DNA of 64,000 nt from Rhabdaerophilum sp. SD176 (GCF_030143245.1 NZ_JARJNS010000010.1:1-64000); one strand, 5' to 3'; shown: positions 51,706-61,268, counted from the stretch's first letter. Notes: generated by a model from the sequence alone, not told the origin. A program made the numbers and translations.

Positions 51706-53010
51706 TCAGGGCGCGTTGGTTTCAGGAGGTCTCGCCATCGCAACCTCAGCCCCGGTGATGAGGCGTGCGCCGCGCTCCCAGGTCAGGTAGGACCAGAGCC
51801 ATTGGCTGGCCACGGAGAAGCGGCTGCGAAATCCGACAAGAAACCAGACATGGGCCACGGACCAGAGCAGCCAGCCGGGAAAGCCGGTCAGCCGGATACG
51901 GCCGAAATCCGCAACCGCGAAATTTCGTCCCACCGTCGCGAGCTGCCCGAAATCCCGGTATTCAAACGGCCTCGGGGTCCGACCTCCGAACCGTGAGGCA
52001 ACCAAAGCACCAACGAATTCTCCGGCCTGCTTCGCTGCCGGAGCGATCCCGGGCAGCATCGTGCCATCCGCCTGCCGGTAGGCTGCGGTATCCCCGATCA
52101 CGAAAATCCCGGGATGATGCGGAACCGAAAAGTCGTTCCCGACCAGGACACGGCCCGCCCGGTCAACCTCCGCGCCGAGCCAGCGGCCGGCTGCCGAGGC
52201 CCGAACCCCGGCGGCCCAGATCACATTGTTCGTGGCAATCACCTCACCCCCGACGACAACCTGGTCAGGCGTGATCTCCGTGACAGCTGTACCGGTCCGG
52301 ACCTCGACCCCCATGCGTGTCAGGGCACGGGCAGCGGCCGCACTCATCGATTCCCGGAACTGCGGCAACAGGCGCGGTCCGGCCTCGACAAGCAGGACCT
52401 GAATGTCCTTCGGTGTGATTGTCCGAAAATCTCGGTCGGCAACATGACGCGCCAGTTCGGCAACCGCACCGGCCAGTTCGACACCGGTCGGACCGCCTCC
52501 GACAATCACGAAGGTCAGCAGGGCCTTGCGACGTTTCGGGTCGGATACGATTTCCGCTCGTTCCAGCGCGAAGAGGAGCTTCGCCCGCAGGCGGGTTGCA
52601 TCGTCGATTGTCTTGATCCCGGGCGCGAGTGCTTCCCACTCGTCCCGGCCGAAATAGGCATGGCGTGCACCAGTCGCGATGATGAGCGTGTCGTAGCCGA
52701 CCGGCCCCTCCTCCGTTTCGACGAGGCGGGCTCCCGTGTCGATGCCGGTTACTTTTGCCAGAGCCACGCGGACATTGCCCTGGTCGCGCAGGATCGAGCG
52801 GATCGGTGCTCCGATATCCGCCGGCGACAGCCCGGCCGTCGCGACCTGGTACAGCAAAGGCTGGAAAAGATGAAAGTTGCGCCGGTCGATCAATGTGACC
52901 TGCACGGGGGCGCGGGCCAGCGCGCGCGCTGCCGCAATCCCGCCGAACCCGCCGCCAATGATCACGACGCGTTGTCCGGCCATGCCTGCGGAAGAAAGGG
53001 TCCCGGACAT
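51706..53010 (-). CDS. type II NADH dehydrogenase-like FAD oxidoreductase
   Basis: This 434-residue flavoprotein has the FAD loop GGGFGGIAAARAL, NFHLFQPLLYQVATAGL, the NADH loop GGGPTGVELAGA and a second FAD motif GIFVIGDTAAY. A hydrophobic C-terminal GFPGWLLWSVAHVWFL segment anchors it to the membrane, as in NDH-2. ATG 53010 overlaps the preceding dehydrogenase stop (ATGA). It would pass electrons from NADH to quinone without pumping protons. Confidence 0.9.
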   Translation of the reverse strand: MSGTLSSAGMAGQRVVIIGGGFGGIAAARALARAPVQVTLIDRRNFHLFQPLLYQVATAGLSPADIGAPIRSILRDQGNVRVALAKVTGIDTGARLVETEEGPVGYDTLIIATGARHAYFGRDEWEALAPGIKTIDDATRLRAKLLFALERAEIVSDPKRRKALLTFVIVGGGPTGVELAGAVAELARHVADRDFRTITPKDIQVLLVEAGPRLLPQFRESMSAAAARALTRMGVEVRTGTAVTEITPDQVVVGGEVIATNNVIWAAGVRASAAGRWLGAEVDRAGRVLVGNDFSVPHHPGIFVIGDTAAYRQADGTMLPGIAPAAKQAGEFVGALVASRFGGRTPRPFEYRDFGQLATVGRNFAVADFGRIRLTGFPGWLLWSVAHVWFLVGFRSRFSVASQWLWSYLTWERGARLITGAEVAMARPPETNAP

Positions 53011-53825
53011 CAATGTGCCGTCCATCCGCCGTCCACGGCATAGGCCGCGCCGGTGATCGAGCCGCCGAAAGGCCCGGCGAGGAAGGCGGTCAATTCGCCA
53101 ATTTCGTCCACCGTCGCGAAGGTCTTGTTCGGCTGGGCCGCGAGCAGCACGTTCCGCACCACGTCCTCGCGCGAGATACCGTGTGCCGCTGCCTGCTCGT
53201 CGATCTGACGCTCGACAAGCGGGGTGAGGACATAGCCTGGGCAGATCGCGTTGGCAGTAATGCCGAGCTCCGCCCCTTCCAGCGCAACAACCTTGGTCAG
53301 CCCGATCAGCCCGTGCTTGGCAGCGACATAGGCCGACTTGAACGGTGACGCGACGAGGCCATGCGCCGAGGCGATGTTGATGATCCGCCCGAAGCGCCGC
53401 GACTTCATCCCGGCAAAGGCGAGCCGGATGGCATGGAAGGCAGCGGACAGGTTGAGGGCGAGGATGGCGTCCCACTTCTCCGGCGGAAAGGACTCGATCG
53501 GCGCAACAAGCTGGATCCCGGCATTGTTCACGAGGATATCGATCGAACCGAGCGCCGCTTCGGCATCGTGGATCAGGGTACCCACGCCGTCGGCCTGCAT
53601 CAGGTTGGCCCCGACAAAGGCCACCCGGACTCCATGGCGCTCGGCGAGCCCGGCGCGGGTGGCCTCGATCTCTTCGGGATTTCCGAGCCCGTTGATCACG
53701 ATATCGGCCCCCGCACGGGCCAGCGCCTCTGCGATGCCGAGCCCGATCCCGCTGGTGGACCCCGTGACAAGAGCCTTGCGCCCGGAGAGCGGGCTTGTTC
53801 TCGACGGCATGTCAGTTCCGGACAT
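53010..53825 (-). CDS. bdhA: 3-hydroxybutyrate dehydrogenase
   Basis: This 271-residue short-chain dehydrogenase has TGSTSGIGLGIAEALA, NNAGIQLVAPIE, IASAHGLVASPFKSAY..K and ANAICPGYVLTPLVERQI, which are the signatures of D-3-hydroxybutyrate dehydrogenase. It interconverts 3-hydroxybutyrate and acetoacetate in PHB breakdown; the NADH made could feed the NDH-2-like enzyme encoded immediately after it. ATG 53825 has GAGG upstream. A T-N11-A palindrome lies between it and the divergent peroxiredoxin gene. Confidence 0.93.
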   Translation of the reverse strand: MSGTDMPSRTSPLSGRKALVTGSTSGIGLGIAEALARAGADIVINGLGNPEEIEATRAGLAERHGVRVAFVGANLMQADGVGTLIHDAEAALGSIDILVNNAGIQLVAPIESFPPEKWDAILALNLSAAFHAIRLAFAGMKSRRFGRIINIASAHGLVASPFKSAYVAAKHGLIGLTKVVALEGAELGITANAICPGYVLTPLVERQIDEQAAAHGISREDVVRNVLLAAQPNKTFATVDEIGELTAFLAGPFGGSITGAAYAVDGGWTAH

Positions 53826-53907
53826 TCTGTGCCTCGATCCTCTGGTGAACCCTGCCTGAAAATGCGCCGGGGCCTTGTCGAAGGGAAATACGAAAGCCGG
53901 ATGGAAA

Positions 53908-53926
53908 CCATAGCGCCGCGCTATGG
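53908..53926. promoter_or_regulatory. LysR-type operator between bdhA and the peroxiredoxin gene
   Basis: CCATAGCG-CCG-CGCTATGG is a perfect inverted repeat containing T-N11-A, the LysR-type core. It lies 48 bases before the peroxiredoxin ATG and 83 bases before the bdhA ATG. A near copy stands at 59473-59487. Confidence 0.6.
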
Positions 53927-53973
53927 CCGGCGAGGTTGCGAAGTGCGCTGGCAGTCATTACGAGGAGGGTTGA

Positions 53974-54699
53974 ATGCCTGAGGGCGGGAAGCCAGTTTGC
54001 GTCCAGCCGGGGATGCCCATGCCGAATGATCCGCTGACATGCGCCTTGGCCCGTGTCTCCGAGACAATCAATCGCGAGTTTCCGGATGTCGCGGGGGCCT
54101 ATTCACGGTTCGTCGCGAGACTGAAGCGAGTGGGTGCCGGTCATGCGGCTCCGGCTCCCGGCGCGCTGGCGCCGGACTTTGCCCTGCCGGGGCGCGACGG
54201 TGCACTTGTCACGCTGGACAGCCTTGTTGCGGCAGGTCCGCTGGTCCTGAGTTTCTTTCGCGGTGGCTGGTGCGATTACTGCGCGACCGAGCTGGACATA
54301 CTCGCTCAGCACGTGCCCGCGATCCATGCTGCTGGTGGCACGATTGCCGCCGTGTCTGGCGAGCTGGGTGGCGAAAGCCTGCCGTTCCGGGGAGAAACCC
54401 TGCCCTTCCCGATCCTCTCCGATGCGGATCTGGGCGTTGCCATGGCGTATGGATTGCTGGTCAGCCTCGATGCCGAGGTGCAGCAGCTCCATCAGGGATG
54501 GGGGATCGATTTCCGTGCCATCTATGGCAATGACAGCCAGTTCCTCGCGATCCCTGCCACATTCGTTCTCGGCCGTGATCGCCGCGTGATCGCCGCCCGG
54601 GCCGACCCCGATTTTCGGCAGCGGATGCCGATCGGGGAGATACTGGCAGCGATCGCAGAAGGCACCGCGCCCGTTCCTCCGCACGCGGCCGGGCGCTAG
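53974..54699 (+). CDS. AhpC/TSA-type peroxiredoxin-like protein
   Basis: This 241-residue protein has a thioredoxin fold with SFFRGGWCDYCATEL, where the first Cys is the expected peroxidatic residue and the CxxC form suggests a disulfide. APDFALPGRDGALVTL precedes it. An N-terminal helical part (residues 1-55) is added to the AhpC core. ATG 53974 follows GAGGAGGG. Its stop codon overlaps the convergent MscS stop codon. It probably removes peroxides; direct proof is lacking. Confidence 0.85.
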   Translation: MPEGGKPVCVQPGMPMPNDPLTCALARVSETINREFPDVAGAYSRFVARLKRVGAGHAAPAPGALAPDFALPGRDGALVTLDSLVAAGPLVLSFFRGGWCDYCATELDILAQHVPAIHAAGGTIAAVSGELGGESLPFRGETLPFPILSDADLGVAMAYGLLVSLDAEVQQLHQGWGIDFRAIYGNDSQFLAIPATFVLGRDRRVIAARADPDFRQRMPIGEILAAIAEGTAPVPPHAAGR

Positions 54700-56771
54700 G
54701 CCGGAGGTCCCGCCTGGGCGGCCGCCGGGCGCTTCATCGCAGCGATCGCCGCTGCAGGATCATCCGGTTCCTCGCGCTCGGCCGAATTCTCGATGATGAC
54801 GGAATTCTTGGCGAACTCGATCCCCTTCTCCTGGAAGACCCGGATGATGCGCTTGATCGCTTCGCGTTGGACATAGGTCGGCTTGCCCGGCCTGACCGTG
54901 AACTTGAACCGGATAAGCAAGGCGTTGTCGAGAATGTCCGCTACACCCTGCATCTTGAGCGGAAGGATGAATTCCTTGCCGTATTCCGGGTCTTCGAGCA
55001 ACTCGAGCCCGATCGCCTTGACGGTCTTGCGAACCTTGTCGATCTCGATGTCGCGCGAGAGCCGAAGGTTGAATTTCATGGTGATCCAGTCACGGCTGTA
55101 ATTGGTGATCGACCCGAGCTGCCCAAACGGGACCGTGTGGACGAAACCGTTATGATGCCTCAGCTGCACCGACCGGACCGAAATCCGCTCGACGGCGCCC
55201 TTCAATCGTCCTGCTTCGATGTATTCACCGAGGCGGAAGGCATCGTCGATCATGAAAAAGATGCCTGCGACCACATCGCGGACCAGGGATTGCGAGCCGA
55301 AGCTGACGGCGAGGCCGAGGATGCCGGCGCCGGCGAGGATCGGCGTGATGTCGATGCCCAGCTGGGACAATGCGGAGAGGGCGGTGACCCCCAGCACGAA
55401 GACCCCGATCAGCCCCTGGAAGATCGGCACGATTGTTTCGAGCCTGGAAGCGGGGGCCAGGCCGTCATCATCGCCGCCGGGCTTGTGGATCTTGGCATTG
55501 GCCGCATAGCGCGTCCGCGTCCAGGCGCTGAGCCCTTCGAAGATCACGTAGCCGATGCCGAGCGTCAGGAGTGCCGCTGCGAGCCGGCCGCGCATCATCG
55601 ACATACGACCCTCGCCGAAGATGTCCGGGACGACTTCAACCAGCCAACCCGAACAGACCAGCAAGGCCGCGGCACCGATTCCAAACCAGATCACGCGGCG
55701 CAGGGGTTGCCCGTAATTCTGCCAGAACGAATTGACTGGCCGATTCTCGCTTGCAGGCGCTTCGTCGTCCTCTGACGCAGAAATCCGGTCCGGACCAGGC
55801 GGGTCCAAGCGGCTGGAGCGAATGGCGTAGGCAATCACGCGGTCAAGCAGAAAGCCGCCAACGCTCACGGCAGCCAGGCGGATCATCAGGAAGTAAAAGG
55901 GAAAGTCGAGCGCGACAACGCCATAGCTCCAGGCCAGCCAGAACAGGATCGCCAGCGTTGTTGCGGCAGAACGGATCCGGATATCGGCCGTCATTGTCCG
56001 GGAATAGCGGATTGCAGCCAGATAGCCGAGGCTGGCAACAATCGATCCGATGATCAGGGCCATGGCCTGCCCGGCCGGCCAGCTCATCCCGGCTTCAAGC
56101 CAGACCGGAATCAATGTCGGAAACGAAATGCCGGCCAGCACGCCCGCAATGGCAAACGGGGCTGCAGCCCGGATCTGGCTGTCATCGGCCTCGACCAGAC
56201 GCAATTGCGGTTCTCCCGGCCGGAACAGGGCAGAGGGAACGATGAGAACAATCCCCAGCAACAAGGCCAGATCGATGAGGGATCGGAGGAGCGACGCAAC
56301 AAGCCCGGCTCCCGAGGCGATCAGTTCGGCGCCAGCGAGAGCGGTGACGGCAAGGGCCAGCGCGCCGGCAACGTCAACAAGAAACCGGCGGATCACTCTC
56401 GAAGCCGGGTTCAGGGATGAAGCGGGGTCAAACCAGCGGAGCGCGGCCGCGCGGACGAGCCGCGCCGTCAACGCCATGGCTGCCAGGACCCCGATCACGG
56501 AAAGGAGGCCGGTCCAAAGCGGGTGGCCCCGGTCTGCGGCGAAGGCGAAGCCAGCCTTGACAAGTTCGCTACCGATGGTCGGCATGGCCACCAGGATGGG
56601 CCAGAACAGCTCCTGGATACGGCTGTAGATGTCATGAAGGGCCGGAACCAGCCCCATGCCGCCGGATGGCCGACTTCCCTCGGCGGCCAGCGCAGGGCCT
56701 ACCGCAAGCAGAAGGGCGACCCAAACCGATGGACCATACGGCCAGAATCGATGCCATTGCTTCGCATCCAT
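54696..56771 (-). CDS. MscS-family mechanosensitive channel, large
   Basis: This 691-residue protein has a signal-like start (WVALLLAVGPALAAEG), about ten membrane helices, then the MscS core: AGAGILGLAVSFGSQSLVRDV as pore helix TM3, DAFRLGEYIE and VQLRHHNGFVHTVPFGQLG in the beta domain. The large N-terminal membrane part resembles MscK/YbdG-like channels. ATG 56771 is supported by GGAAGG. It follows the adenylate cyclase gene with a single base between stop and start, so the two proteins are almost surely made together. Confidence 0.92.
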   Translation of the reverse strand: MDAKQWHRFWPYGPSVWVALLLAVGPALAAEGSRPSGGMGLVPALHDIYSRIQELFWPILVAMPTIGSELVKAGFAFAADRGHPLWTGLLSVIGVLAAMALTARLVRAAALRWFDPASSLNPASRVIRRFLVDVAGALALAVTALAGAELIASGAGLVASLLRSLIDLALLLGIVLIVPSALFRPGEPQLRLVEADDSQIRAAAPFAIAGVLAGISFPTLIPVWLEAGMSWPAGQAMALIIGSIVASLGYLAAIRYSRTMTADIRIRSAATTLAILFWLAWSYGVVALDFPFYFLMIRLAAVSVGGFLLDRVIAYAIRSSRLDPPGPDRISASEDDEAPASENRPVNSFWQNYGQPLRRVIWFGIGAAALLVCSGWLVEVVPDIFGEGRMSMMRGRLAAALLTLGIGYVIFEGLSAWTRTRYAANAKIHKPGGDDDGLAPASRLETIVPIFQGLIGVFVLGVTALSALSQLGIDITPILAGAGILGLAVSFGSQSLVRDVVAGIFFMIDDAFRLGEYIEAGRLKGAVERISVRSVQLRHHNGFVHTVPFGQLGSITNYSRDWITMKFNLRLSRDIEIDKVRKTVKAIGLELLEDPEYGKEFILPLKMQGVADILDNALLIRFKFTVRPGKPTYVQREAIKRIIRVFQEKGIEFAKNSVIIENSAEREEPDDPAAAIAAMKRPAAAQAGPPA

Positions 56772-56772
56772 G

Positions 56773-58767
56773 TCATTTGCCTTCCAGCATCGTGATCGGC
56801 TGCCAATCGGCAGGGACGCCATTGGCCTGCAGCCTGTTGCATATCGCCCGAAGCCGTTGCCCGGGCCCATCGGTGGGACAGGTGCGTTCCAGTTCGCTCA
56901 GGTGCTCCAAGGCTCTGTCGAAGTCGGCCCGACGATAGGCGTCAAGCGCCTGGCCATAAATGTCCATCCATGGGGCGTGAGCGTCGCATAGCTCGACCAA
57001 TGTCACATCACCCTGCCGTCCATAGACCCGCACCGAGTCGACCTCGCGGAGTGCAAAGGTGCCCTCGATGCGATCAGCGGTCTCCTGTCCGATCAGGATT
57101 GTCGTTCCGTACATCTTGTTGATGCCCTCCAGGCGACTGGCCAGATTCACAACATCGCCCAGCGCCGTATAGTTCAGCCTTACCGATGATCCCACATTGC
57201 CGACAATGGCGTTGCCCGATTGCAGGCCAATCCGGACACTCAAAGGTGCGAACCGGGCATCGGCTTTCCTGAGGGCATCGAACTGTCGCATAATCCGCAG
57301 CGCGGCATCGCAGGCATCCCGCGCATGGTCCGGGTTCGAGGCTGGCGCTCCCCAGAAGGCCATGATCGCATCCCCGATGAACTTGTCGACGGTCCCGCCC
57401 GTTGCAGCAACTTCCTTCGAGGCAAGTTCGAGGAAGGCGCTCACGATCGGGACGGCGTCATCCCCGAGGACTTCCGTCAACCGGGTAAAACCCGCCAGAT
57501 CGGCGAACAGCACCGTGATTTCCCGCTGCGTGCCACCGGGTTCAGCCCGCATGCCTTCACGGATCAGGTTGCGGACAAGTTCGGTCGGGATGAACTTGGC
57601 GAAATCCGCGAGCCCGTGGCTCATCCGCACAATGGCTGCCGAAAGGCGGTCGATCTCGCGCAAGGGCGATCGACGCCGGGGGACGGCCTCGAGGGCGAAG
57701 GTCTCGACCAGCGCCAGGTCTTCGACGACCCGCTCCATCGGGCGTGCGATGGCAAACCGCGTGGCCAGCGAGGCAACAACCCCGATCACGAGGACGAAGG
57801 CAAAAAGTCCCAGTGTCACGCGCGACAGCATCTGCGTGATCTCGCCAAGGAAATCGGCCTCCGGCACGATAACGGCCAGTTGCCAGTTCCGGAAGTGAAG
57901 GGGAGACAGCGAAACCGCATAGGCCCCGCTGCCGAGGACAAGCCGGCGATGTTCCGTTACATCCTTGGCTTCGGCGGCCCGTGCCGCGACGATCTGTCCG
58001 AGCGCCCGTTCCACCTCGCTGTGGCTTCCGTCCGGCGTGCCCCCGCTTTGCGAACGGACGAGCAGGTCGCCATCGGGTGCCAGGACGGCAAGCCGCCCGG
58101 TCCGGGAGACCGGAATGTCGGCAAGTAAGCCGGCGAACCGTTCGAAGGTCAGAAGGAAAGCCAGCACGCCCTGCGGCACGTTCCGCACATAGGCAACCGC
58201 ATTCCCGGCCGGCGGGCCATCCGACGGGACAGAGAGCCAACCCGGTTCCGCCTTTGCCCGCGCGAGGCGGAGCCAGGGCGATTCTGTCGCCATGCGTGGC
58301 TCGGCCGAACCAACCGGTTCCGCCATGTCACTCCGCTGGCCGCCGGGCGCGATCCGGATATGGCCGATCGGGACATCCCTCTGATCCCGCTCCAGGATCG
58401 AGACAGCCCCGTCGGGATGATGGCTGAAGATCGCCGAAGTGCCATCCTTCCGGACCAGCAGCAACGACCCGGCCACCTTGTTCCCGCGCATCGCCGCAAG
58501 GATGAGGTTTTCCTGCACGGCTGGCGCAGGCTCGGCATCCAGCGCCACCCCAACCAGCCTTGCGGCGGCTTCGGTGGCCTCAACCCGATCCCACCAGGCC
58601 TTCCGCGCCGCTTCCGCGATCTGCTGTTCAAGCGCGCCGAGGAGATCCCGGCTGACGATCCCGGCGGTTCGGGACCATGTGACATGCACAAGGACCCCGC
58701 AAAGCATCACGCTGGCCGCAATGGCAAGGAAGATCGCCAGACCAAAGCCCAGCTGGAATCGCTTCAT
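56773..58767 (-). CDS. membrane-bound class III adenylate/guanylate cyclase
   Basis: This 664-residue protein has a signal-anchor (residues 7-30), a periplasmic sensor region of about 280 residues (Cache-like), a second helix (316-340) with a short HAMP-like linker and a class III cyclase domain. Catalytic metal Asp residues are Asp423 (VLFADLAGFT) and Asp466 (KFIGDAIMAFWG), with GDVVNLASRLEG further on; Lys462 suggests adenine specificity. A TPR-like C-terminal tail follows. The mscS-type gene is next in the same operon. It should make cAMP in response to a periplasmic signal. Confidence 0.92.
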   Translation of the reverse strand: MKRFQLGFGLAIFLAIAASVMLCGVLVHVTWSRTAGIVSRDLLGALEQQIAEAARKAWWDRVEATEAAARLVGVALDAEPAPAVQENLILAAMRGNKVAGSLLLVRKDGTSAIFSHHPDGAVSILERDQRDVPIGHIRIAPGGQRSDMAEPVGSAEPRMATESPWLRLARAKAEPGWLSVPSDGPPAGNAVAYVRNVPQGVLAFLLTFERFAGLLADIPVSRTGRLAVLAPDGDLLVRSQSGGTPDGSHSEVERALGQIVAARAAEAKDVTEHRRLVLGSGAYAVSLSPLHFRNWQLAVIVPEADFLGEITQMLSRVTLGLFAFVLVIGVVASLATRFAIARPMERVVEDLALVETFALEAVPRRRSPLREIDRLSAAIVRMSHGLADFAKFIPTELVRNLIREGMRAEPGGTQREITVLFADLAGFTRLTEVLGDDAVPIVSAFLELASKEVAATGGTVDKFIGDAIMAFWGAPASNPDHARDACDAALRIMRQFDALRKADARFAPLSVRIGLQSGNAIVGNVGSSVRLNYTALGDVVNLASRLEGINKMYGTTILIGQETADRIEGTFALREVDSVRVYGRQGDVTLVELCDAHAPWMDIYGQALDAYRRADFDRALEHLSELERTCPTDGPGQRLRAICNRLQANGVPADWQPITMLEGK

Positions 58768-58866
58768 CCGGGCCCCTCCATCATGTGCGTTCGAGATAAC
58801 ATTTCACCGCCCGGTTGCCCGGACGGCGAAATGCCCGTTTTCGGCGACGACCGATTCAGGCCCGCT

Positions 58867-59340
58867 TCAATCCATCGTATCGCGATACTCAGGTGGAATG
58901 ACATCCGCCGAAATGAGTACCGTTGGCACATTGCCCTTGTTTTCCCACCAGTGTCCCTGGAAATCTCCGAATTCCGGTGTGTGCTGGTTGGCCTTGTGAT
59001 GGATGGGCACCGAACAGAAGCTGCTGTGTTCCCAGATTTCACCCGAAATGATGTAGACAATCGAAGGCCTGTCATCGTGGTAATGGGTCGGCACGAAGCC
59101 GCCGGGCTGGATGGTCAGCCGGCGCATCCGCAGCAGGAGATCGCCGACCTTGCGCCAGCCCTCCAGCTTGATCTCCGCAAGCGTTTCGCGCTTGAGATGT
59201 TTTTCGGGGATGTCGTCCAGCTTTCGCGGCTGCTTCAGCACCTTGTCTGCCGGGCAGCCATCAGCCCGAACGGCAGTCGCGGTCGCGCTGATCCCGATTG
59301 CAAGCGCAAGTCCAACGATCCGGGTAAGGGTCAAAACCAT
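58867..59340 (-). CDS. secreted cupin-domain protein
   Basis: This 157-residue protein has a signal peptide (ending TATAVRA-DG) and a small cupin core with THYHDDRPSIVYIISGEIWEH, the two His and one Glu as metal ligands, then ENKGNVPTVLISADVIPPE. It resembles exported cupins of unknown function. It is divergent from the NTF2-like gene, and a LysR-type site lies in the 244-base gap. Confidence 0.82.
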   Translation of the reverse strand: MVLTLTRIVGLALAIGISATATAVRADGCPADKVLKQPRKLDDIPEKHLKRETLAEIKLEGWRKVGDLLLRMRRLTIQPGGFVPTHYHDDRPSIVYIISGEIWEHSSFCSVPIHHKANQHTPEFGDFQGHWWENKGNVPTVLISADVIPPEYRDTMD

Positions 59341-59472
59341 CGCAATGTCTCCAGCTTGACTGCCGGCCCAACCCAGCAGCGAGGCACAGGATCGAACCCC
59401 TTCGATCGAAATGGAAATGCCGGCTGTCTAACGGTTCGATAGCTGTTTGGCATGAGTGTTCGCACGGGGAGC

Positions 59473-59487
59473 ATAGCCGAGCGCTAT
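59473..59487. promoter_or_regulatory. LysR-type operator between the cupin and NTF2-like genes
   Basis: ATAGCCGAGCGCTAT has the inverted ends ATAGC/GCTAT and T-N11-A spacing, and matches the site at 53910-53924 in 12 of 15 positions. A second ATAGC-like half (CGATAGCTG, 59438-59446) upstream could be the activation half-site. Confidence 0.5.
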
Positions 59488-59584
59488 CAAAACCAGACCA
59501 TCTTGGCATGCCCCCGGGCGCTCGCATTCTGGCATTGTGGTCACCACGGAAACCGCCGTGACGGACCTGCGAGGGAGACTGCCG

Positions 59585-60046
59585 ATGGATCGTCGTCTTG
59601 TTGTGCTGGGCCTTGGTGCCCTTGCTCTGCCAGAGGCCCAGGCCTCGCCGGCAACAGCTTCCGAATCGGCGGTGAAAGCGCTCTATGCACGGTTCGTGGA
59701 CGCACAGAACCGGCGCGATACCGCCGCCGTCCGGGTGCTGCTGCTCGATTCGCCGCGGTTCCTCTGGGTCAGCGACGGCAAGCCGTTCTGGGGACCAGAA
59801 ACGATGATCGAACGCATGAGCGCCTTCCAGAAGGCCGAGATCTGGGAGGTCACCCCGGCTTTGGACCGCGCGCGCGTGATCGACGTTGCCCCCGACGCGG
59901 CCTTCTTGTTCCAGCCGCTGACCCTGAGACTGGGCCCGAAAGGCAATCCGAATTCGATCGACTTCCTCGTCAATGTCCTGACCGTGCGACAAAGCGGGGA
60001 ATGGCGGATCGCGGCACTCTTCACGACCGAAGAAAACCCGAAATGA
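59585..60046 (+). CDS. NTF2-like (SnoaL/DUF4440) protein
   Basis: This 153-residue protein has a short signal-like hydrophobic start (RRLVVLGLGALALPEAQA) and an NTF2-like fold: VKALYARFVDAQNRRDTAAV, FLWVSDGKPFWG and WRIAALFTTEE. Such domains bind small ligands or act as cyclases/isomerases; function unknown here. ATG 59585 follows GAGGGAG. It is cotranscribed with the MFS gene seven bases downstream. Confidence 0.75.
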   Translation: MDRRLVVLGLGALALPEAQASPATASESAVKALYARFVDAQNRRDTAAVRVLLLDSPRFLWVSDGKPFWGPETMIERMSAFQKAEIWEVTPALDRARVIDVAPDAAFLFQPLTLRLGPKGNPNSIDFLVNVLTVRQSGEWRIAALFTTEENPK

Positions 60047-60053
60047 GGCTCCC

Positions 60054-61268
60054 ATGACCGGAACGCTCATGCCTTCGCCATCGCGACCGGCTGTCGACCC
60101 GCGCGTCATTGCCACGCGAGGGCACGGCTTTGTCATCGCCGCAACGGCCTTCCTGACGCTGGTCGATCTCTTCGCGGTGCAGTCGGTTCTGCCGAACCTG
60201 GCCATCCGGTATGCCGTCAGCCCGTCCGAGATTGCCGTCGCGGCGAATGCCTGCACGCTTGGCATGGCGTTGGCCAGTCTCGCGACGGCGATCTGGGGCG
60301 GCGGCATCAACCGGCGCTTCGGCATCACCGCCAGCCTGACCCTGCTGGCCCTGCCAACCGCCGCCCTGGCCATTGCTCCGGATCTGCTGGTCTTCACCGC
60401 GCTGCGGGTCATCCAGGGCGCGCTTATGGCCTCGGCCTTCACTTTGATGCTTGCGCATCTTGGCGAGCATTTCTGCCCTGTATCGCGCCCGATTGCCTTC
60501 GCTGCTTTCGTCACCGGGAATGTGCTGAGCAATTTCATCGGCCGCATCGTCTCGGCCAATGTGGCGGATCTTTATGGCATCCCGATCACCTTCCTCGCCT
60601 TTGCCGGCCTGAATCTCGCCGGTGCGGCTCTTGTCTGGCATACGGTCCGGCATGAAACCGGGACAGGCGGGGAAGCGGAGCCCGCTCCAGCCGGGGCCTG
60701 GCGCCGGCATTTGGCCCAACCCGCCCTCCGCGCGGCCTTTCTGGTCGGCTTCCTGATCCTGTTCGCCTTCATCGGTGTCTTCAGTTTCGTGAATTTTGTC
60801 CTGAGCCGCCCGCCGATCAGCCTGTCGACCATGGCAATTGGCTGGATTTACCTCGTCTTCCTGCCGGCCTTGCCGACCACGCTGATGATGGGGCGCCTGA
60901 TCGCGCGCTTCGGTGCGCGCCGGTCCATCCAGGGCATGCTGCTCCTGGCTCTGCTTGGATTGCCTCTGCTGGCGCTGGCGGATCTCCGGGCCATGCTGGG
61001 CGGTCTCGTCCTCGTCGCAATCGGCACCTTCGCTGCGCAGGCCGGGGCAACGGGCTTCGTGTCGTCCGCCGCTACGGAGGCCAAGAGCACCGCCAGCGGG
61101 CTCTATCTGGCTTCCTATTTCTCGGGCGGAATCGTCGGCAGCTGGATCCTCGGCATCGTATTCGACCGGATGGGCTGGCATGCCTGCCTCATCGCGATCG
61201 CCCTGGCCCTGGCTTGCGCGGGCCTCGTCACTCGCCAGTTCGCGCCCCGCACCGCATCCACCGCCTGA
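60054..61268 (+). CDS. MFS transporter
   Basis: This 404-residue protein has 12 helices with the MFS loop GGGINRRFGITASL between helices 2 and 3 and its counterpart GRLIARFGARRS in the second half. It resembles drug/metabolite exporters of the YbcL/AraJ-like kind. It follows the NTF2-like gene in the same operon; the LysR gene downstream is a candidate regulator. Substrate unknown. Confidence 0.88.
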   Translation: MTGTLMPSPSRPAVDPRVIATRGHGFVIAATAFLTLVDLFAVQSVLPNLAIRYAVSPSEIAVAANACTLGMALASLATAIWGGGINRRFGITASLTLLALPTAALAIAPDLLVFTALRVIQGALMASAFTLMLAHLGEHFCPVSRPIAFAAFVTGNVLSNFIGRIVSANVADLYGIPITFLAFAGLNLAGAALVWHTVRHETGTGGEAEPAPAGAWRRHLAQPALRAAFLVGFLILFAFIGVFSFVNFVLSRPPISLSTMAIGWIYLVFLPALPTTLMMGRLIARFGARRSIQGMLLLALLGLPLLALADLRAMLGGLVLVAIGTFAAQAGATGFVSSAATEAKSTASGLYLASYFSGGIVGSWILGIVFDRMGWHACLIAIALALACAGLVTRQFAPRTASTA

